Assembly (NCBI GenBank): GCA_026461645.1
Contig: JAPJMP010000139.1
Coordinates: forward strand, 1 to 9,549
DNA: 9,549 nt
Reading direction: 5' to 3'
From: Burkholderiales bacterium
Lineage (GTDB): Bacteria > Pseudomonadota > Gammaproteobacteria > Burkholderiales > UBA11063
Shown in pieces: positions 7,174 through 9,549 of the stretch; position 1 is the first letter of the stretch; each line of letters opens with the position of its first letter. The position numbers and the translations under genes are program-made. The notes below the pieces were generated by a model. It worked only from the letters and a program-made list of their open reading frames with translations, was not told the origin of the DNA and did not search any database.

Positions 7174-7452
7174 ATGAAAAAATTAATGATTAGCTTACTA
7201 ATGATGTTTATTCACTATGCCGCAGTAGCTGATTGTCAATCTGATTTAAATAATATTAATCAAGCATTGGAAATCAATGGACAATTAACTACTCAAACAA
7301 ACATTATTATTGTTTCACCGCTTAATACAATTGATATGACAACTTCATTATCATGTGTTGCTGATTGCCAAATCAAAGTAAATACTTCAACCATTAAAGC
7401 ACGCTGTTCATGGAATCAAGGTAATTGGAATGATACTTTATTGGCCTATTAA
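7174..7452 (+). CDS. Small secreted four-cysteine protein of unknown function
   Basis: I do not recognise this 92-residue protein. It begins MKKLMISLLMMFIHYAAVA, a textbook signal peptide with likely cleavage after Ala19, leaving a mature chain of 73 residues that starts DCQ. Cysteines at 21, 61, 65 and 78 could form two disulfides in the periplasm or outside the cell. The pentapeptide VADCQ occurs twice (18-22 and 62-66), the first copy spanning the predicted cleavage point. The mature part is rich in Asn, Thr and Ile and is predicted by eye to be mostly beta or loop. AGGAG at 7161-7165 gives 8-base spacing to ATG 7174; the TTG at 7168 is only 2 bases from that site and is unlikely. scoA starts 26 bases after its stop with no terminator between, so both may share the promoter at 7128. 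The role relative to CoA transfer is unknown. Confidence 0.8.
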   Translation: MKKLMISLLMMFIHYAAVADCQSDLNNINQALEINGQLTTQTNIIIVSPLNTIDMTTSLSCVADCQIKVNTSTIKARCSWNQGNWNDTLLAY

Positions 7453-7478
7453 ATATTTATACTATTTAGGAGTAATTA

Positions 7479-8177
7479 ATGAATAAAATTGTAGCTACAG
7501 CTCAAATGGCTGTGCGAGACATTTATTCTGAAGCAACTATTGCTTTTGGTGGATTTGGTTTATGTGGTATTCCTGAAAATTCAATTGCAGCCCTAGTAGA
7601 GCTAGGTGTTACAGATTTAACCTGCATTTCCAATAATGCTGGTTTGGATGATTTTGGCCTTGGATTATTATTGCAAAAAAGGCAAATCAAAAAAATGATT
7701 TCTAGTTATGTCGGAGAGAATAAATTATTTGAACAATTAGTTTTATCCGGTGAGTTAGAACTAGAGTTAGTACCACAGGGAACATTAGCCGAAAAATTAA
7801 GAGCTGGTGGAGCTGGAATTCCAGCATTTTTTACTCCAACTGGCGCTGGCACTATAATTGCCAAAAATAAAGAAACTAAAATGTTTAATAACCGTCCACA
7901 TATTTTAGAACATGCTTTAATTCCCGACTTTGCTATTGTTAAAGCTTGGCGCGGAGATGCAATGGGGAATTTAGTATATAGAAAAACAGCGCGTAATTTT
8001 AACCCCACCGCTGCAACTGCTGGCAAAATCACTATTGCAGAAGTTGAAGAATTAGTACCAGTTGGAGCATTAGATCCTGATGCAATACACACTCCTGGAA
8101 TATATGTAACCAGAATATTCCAAGGTAAAAATTATGAAAAACGTATTGAAAAACGAACCACAAGACTTAGGAGTTAA
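7479..8177 (+). CDS. scoA: Succinyl-CoA:3-oxoacid CoA-transferase, subunit A
   Basis: Alpha subunit of a family I CoA-transferase, which exchanges CoA between succinyl-CoA and acetoacetate in the cytoplasm and lets the cell use (or make) acetoacetate. [11 protein letters not shown] at 24-34 is the family I signature for the A subunit. [40 protein letters not shown] and [15 protein letters not shown] follow, and the end (IHTPGIYV...YEKRIEK) closely resembles the N-terminal half of animal SCOT. That points to the SCOT type rather than the AtoD-type acetate CoA-transferase. The length of 232 is normal. AGGAG at 7468-7472 lies 6 bases before the ATG. scoB starts 5 bases after its stop, and the ribosome site for scoB lies inside the end of this gene, so the two subunits are made together. 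Confidence 0.95.
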   Translation: MNKIVATAQMAVRDIYSEATIAFGGFGLCGIPENSIAALVELGVTDLTCISNNAGLDDFGLGLLLQKRQIKKMISSYVGENKLFEQLVLSGELELELVPQGTLAEKLRAGGAGIPAFFTPTGAGTIIAKNKETKMFNNRPHILEHALIPDFAIVKAWRGDAMGNLVYRKTARNFNPTAATAGKITIAEVEELVPVGALDPDAIHTPGIYVTRIFQGKNYEKRIEKRTTRLRS

Positions 8178-8182
8178 TTATT

Positions 8183-8839
8183 ATGAGTTTAACCAGAGAT
8201 CAGATGGCGGCAAGAATTGCTAAAGAAATTAAAGATGGATTTTATGTTAATTTGGGTATTGGAATACCTACACTAGTGGCAAATTATATTCCACAAAATA
8301 TTAATGTGGTACTTCAAAGTGAAAATGGCTTATTAGGTATAGGTCCATACCCATTTGAGAACGAAGTTGATGCCGATTTAATTAATGCTGGTAAAGAAAC
8401 AGTTACCGCTATACCTGGGGCCGCATATTTCTCTTCTTCTGATTCCTTTGCCATGATTCGTGGTGGTAAAGTTGACCTTACAATATTAGGGGCTATGGAA
8501 GTTTCAGCTAAAGGCGATATTGCCAACTGGATGATTCCAGGGAAGATGGTCAAAGGAATGGGTGGTGCTATGGATTTAGTTGCTGGTGCTAAACAAGTTT
8601 TAGTAGTAATGCAACACGTGGCAAAAGATGGTTCTAGCAAAATATTACCGGAATGTACGTTACCCTTGACGGGTCTTGGTGTAGTAAATAAAATTTTTAC
8701 CGAATTATGCGTTATAAATGTCACGAAACAAGGTTTAGAACTAATTGAGAGAGCCCCTGGTGTGTCAATAAATCAGATAATTGAGTCAACTATGGCACAA
8801 TTAATAATTCCTGACCAAGTAGCTGAAATGGTAATTTAA
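8183..8839 (+). CDS. scoB: Succinyl-CoA:3-oxoacid CoA-transferase, subunit B
   Basis: Beta subunit, carrying the catalytic glutamate that forms the enzyme-CoA thioester. Glu47 in the [10 protein letters not shown] motif is that residue. [15 protein letters not shown] near the start, [56 protein letters not shown] and the CTLPLTG block are all typical of SCOT beta subunits. The 218 residues match the usual size. AGGAG at 8169-8173 gives 9-base spacing to the ATG. It ends 4 bases from the stop of the converging gene on the other strand. I see no clear terminator hairpin at this junction, so transcripts from both sides may overlap. Confidence 0.95.
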   Translation: MSLTRDQMAARIAKEIKDGFYVNLGIGIPTLVANYIPQNINVVLQSENGLLGIGPYPFENEVDADLINAGKETVTAIPGAAYFSSSDSFAMIRGGKVDLTILGAMEVSAKGDIANWMIPGKMVKGMGGAMDLVAGAKQVLVVMQHVAKDGSSKILPECTLPLTGLGVVNKIFTELCVINVTKQGLELIERAPGVSINQIIESTMAQLIIPDQVAEMVI

Positions 8840-8843
8840 ATAA

Positions 8844-9344
8844 TTAGCTTTGTCGTTTATTAAAATAATATTTTTTATCTGCAATGTATAATGTTTTGCT
8901 AATGGTTGCATAAAGTATGTTGTTAGCATCATAAAAGTTTACCGGCAAACTAATTATTGATTTACTCTTCGACTGAACTTCATTTTTAACTTTATTAATT
9001 ATTTCTTGATCTAATAAAAAGTCTGCATAAATAGTAGTACGAACTGGCTTAATAAATTTAATTGCTGCTTCTTTATCCCACACCACATAATTTGGCCCCA
9101 ATATTTTTATTAATTGCAACATATAAATTGGATCAATCGATCCATAAATACTGCCACCAAATATAGAACCAACATAATTTTTAGTTTGCCAATTAAGTTT
9201 TAATTTTATACGCACATGACACCAATCGTTAGAAATAAAAGTAACGCGTCCTCCGGTTCTTCGATAAGCTGGAAATAAATTCATAATAATTCTAAAAAAG
9301 AATACCTTTATATACTGGCGCTGATTTTTTCCAATTATTTGCAT
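8844..9344 (-). CDS. DUF4442 family protein, hotdog-fold thioesterase-like
   Basis: A 166-residue protein that I assign to DUF4442, a hotdog-fold family related to PaaI-type acyl-CoA thioesterases; the assignment rests on pattern recognition rather than a search. Typical features are MNLFPAYRRTGGRVTFISNDW near residues 21-41, the central helix region NYVGSIFGGSIYGSIDPIYM, and VVWDKEAAIKFIKPVR about residues 87-102. No signal peptide or clear membrane segment is present, so it is probably cytoplasmic. On the minus strand GGAG lies 8 bases before the ATG at 9344-9342, supporting this start over Met21. It converges on scoB with 4 bases between stops. Substrate is unknown for the family; a link to the neighbouring CoA-transferase is possible but the opposite orientation gives it little support. 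Confidence 0.8.
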   Translation of the reverse strand: MQIIGKNQRQYIKVFFFRIIMNLFPAYRRTGGRVTFISNDWCHVRIKLKLNWQTKNYVGSIFGGSIYGSIDPIYMLQLIKILGPNYVVWDKEAAIKFIKPVRTTIYADFLLDQEIINKVKNEVQSKSKSIISLPVNFYDANNILYATISKTLYIADKKYYFNKRQS

Positions 9345-9385
9345 AAATTAAACTCCACCGTCTTAAAATAATTCTGCTAACATTT

Positions 9386-9391
9386 ATTATA
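9386..9391 (-). promoter_or_regulatory. Possible -10 box for the DUF4442 gene
   Basis: TATAAT reads on the minus strand at 9391-9386, about 42 bases before the start codon at 9344. There is no convincing -35 box and no TG extension, and such hexamers are common in AT-rich DNA, so this is a weak call. Confidence 0.3.
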
Positions 9392-9429
9392 TATGGTTAT
9401 TGCGTAATTAGTATAAAAATTTTTAATAA

Positions 9430-9527
9430 TTAAACCAACTCGGACAGTACTAACCTGAATATTGCATAAAAAACATTGGTTAAGGTATTGAAAAATTCCA
9501 ATTAATTCTTATATATCAATTGGTTAA
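9430..9527. repeat. Short TTGGTTAA / CCAATT repeats in the terminal intergenic region
   Basis: TTGGTTAA occurs at 9476-9483 and again at 9520-9527, exactly 44 bases apart. A near-complement, TTAAACCAA, lies at 9430-9438, and CCAATT at 9498-9503 is an inverted partner of AATTGG at 9518-9523, allowing a 6-bp stem. No gene can be supported between 9345 and the window end. These could be binding sites for a regulator of a gene beyond the edge, or chance in AT-rich sequence. Confidence 0.3.
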
Positions 9528-9549
9528 ATAAAAAATATAATAATTAATA

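Noticed and set aside
8820..8880. Bidirectional terminator between scoB and the DUF4442 gene
   Set aside because: Only very short AT palindromes are present, without a stable stem.
1..9549. Mobile element, CRISPR, toxin-antitoxin or defence system
   Set aside because: No transposase, integrase, spaced repeats, or toxin/antitoxin-like gene pairs are visible; nearly all coding space is core metabolism and housekeeping.

Overview
This window is AT-rich chromosomal DNA (roughly two thirds A+T by eye) from a bacterium, most likely a proteobacterium. The L13 and S9 ribosomal proteins resemble Neisseria-type betaproteobacterial proteins as I remember them (for example the S9 start [20 protein letters not shown] and the L13 end [20 protein letters not shown]). 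My best guess is a low-GC member of or near the Neisseriales. That placement is from memory of the families, not from a search.

Layout. Positions 1-654 hold the tail of an unrecognised cysteine-rich, probably exported protein whose reading frame is open from 97 but has no usable start, so it looks like a damaged gene. Positions 700-6006 form a same-strand run: kbl (start reassigned to TTG at 882), tdh, prpD and dacB, with short gaps or overlaps that suggest co-transcription. Positions 6007-7067 are the rplM-rpsI ribosomal operon, with an extended -10 promoter in front and a clear intrinsic terminator behind. Positions 7128-8839 carry another promoter, a small secreted four-cysteine protein of unknown function, and scoA-scoB, the two subunits of a SCOT-type 3-oxoacid CoA-transferase. 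A DUF4442 hotdog-fold gene runs in from the other strand and ends 4 bases from scoB. The last 205 bases hold no gene I can support, only its likely promoter and some short TTGGTTAA/CCAATT repeats.

How the genes work together. Kbl and Tdh are the standard two-step route from threonine to glycine plus acetyl-CoA. PrpD is the methylcitrate-cycle dehydratase, which handles carbon from propionyl-CoA, another possible end of threonine breakdown. ScoAB moves CoA between succinate and acetoacetate. The window therefore leans towards amino-acid and short-chain acid use feeding the TCA cycle, interrupted by housekeeping ribosomal and cell-wall genes.

I see no mobile element, CRISPR array, tRNA, rRNA or defence-type system. 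The least ordinary signals are an N-terminal extension on L13, two conserved arginines of S9 replaced by cysteine, an apparently lone prpD next to kbl-tdh, the small secreted protein ahead of scoAB, and the broken 5' gene.
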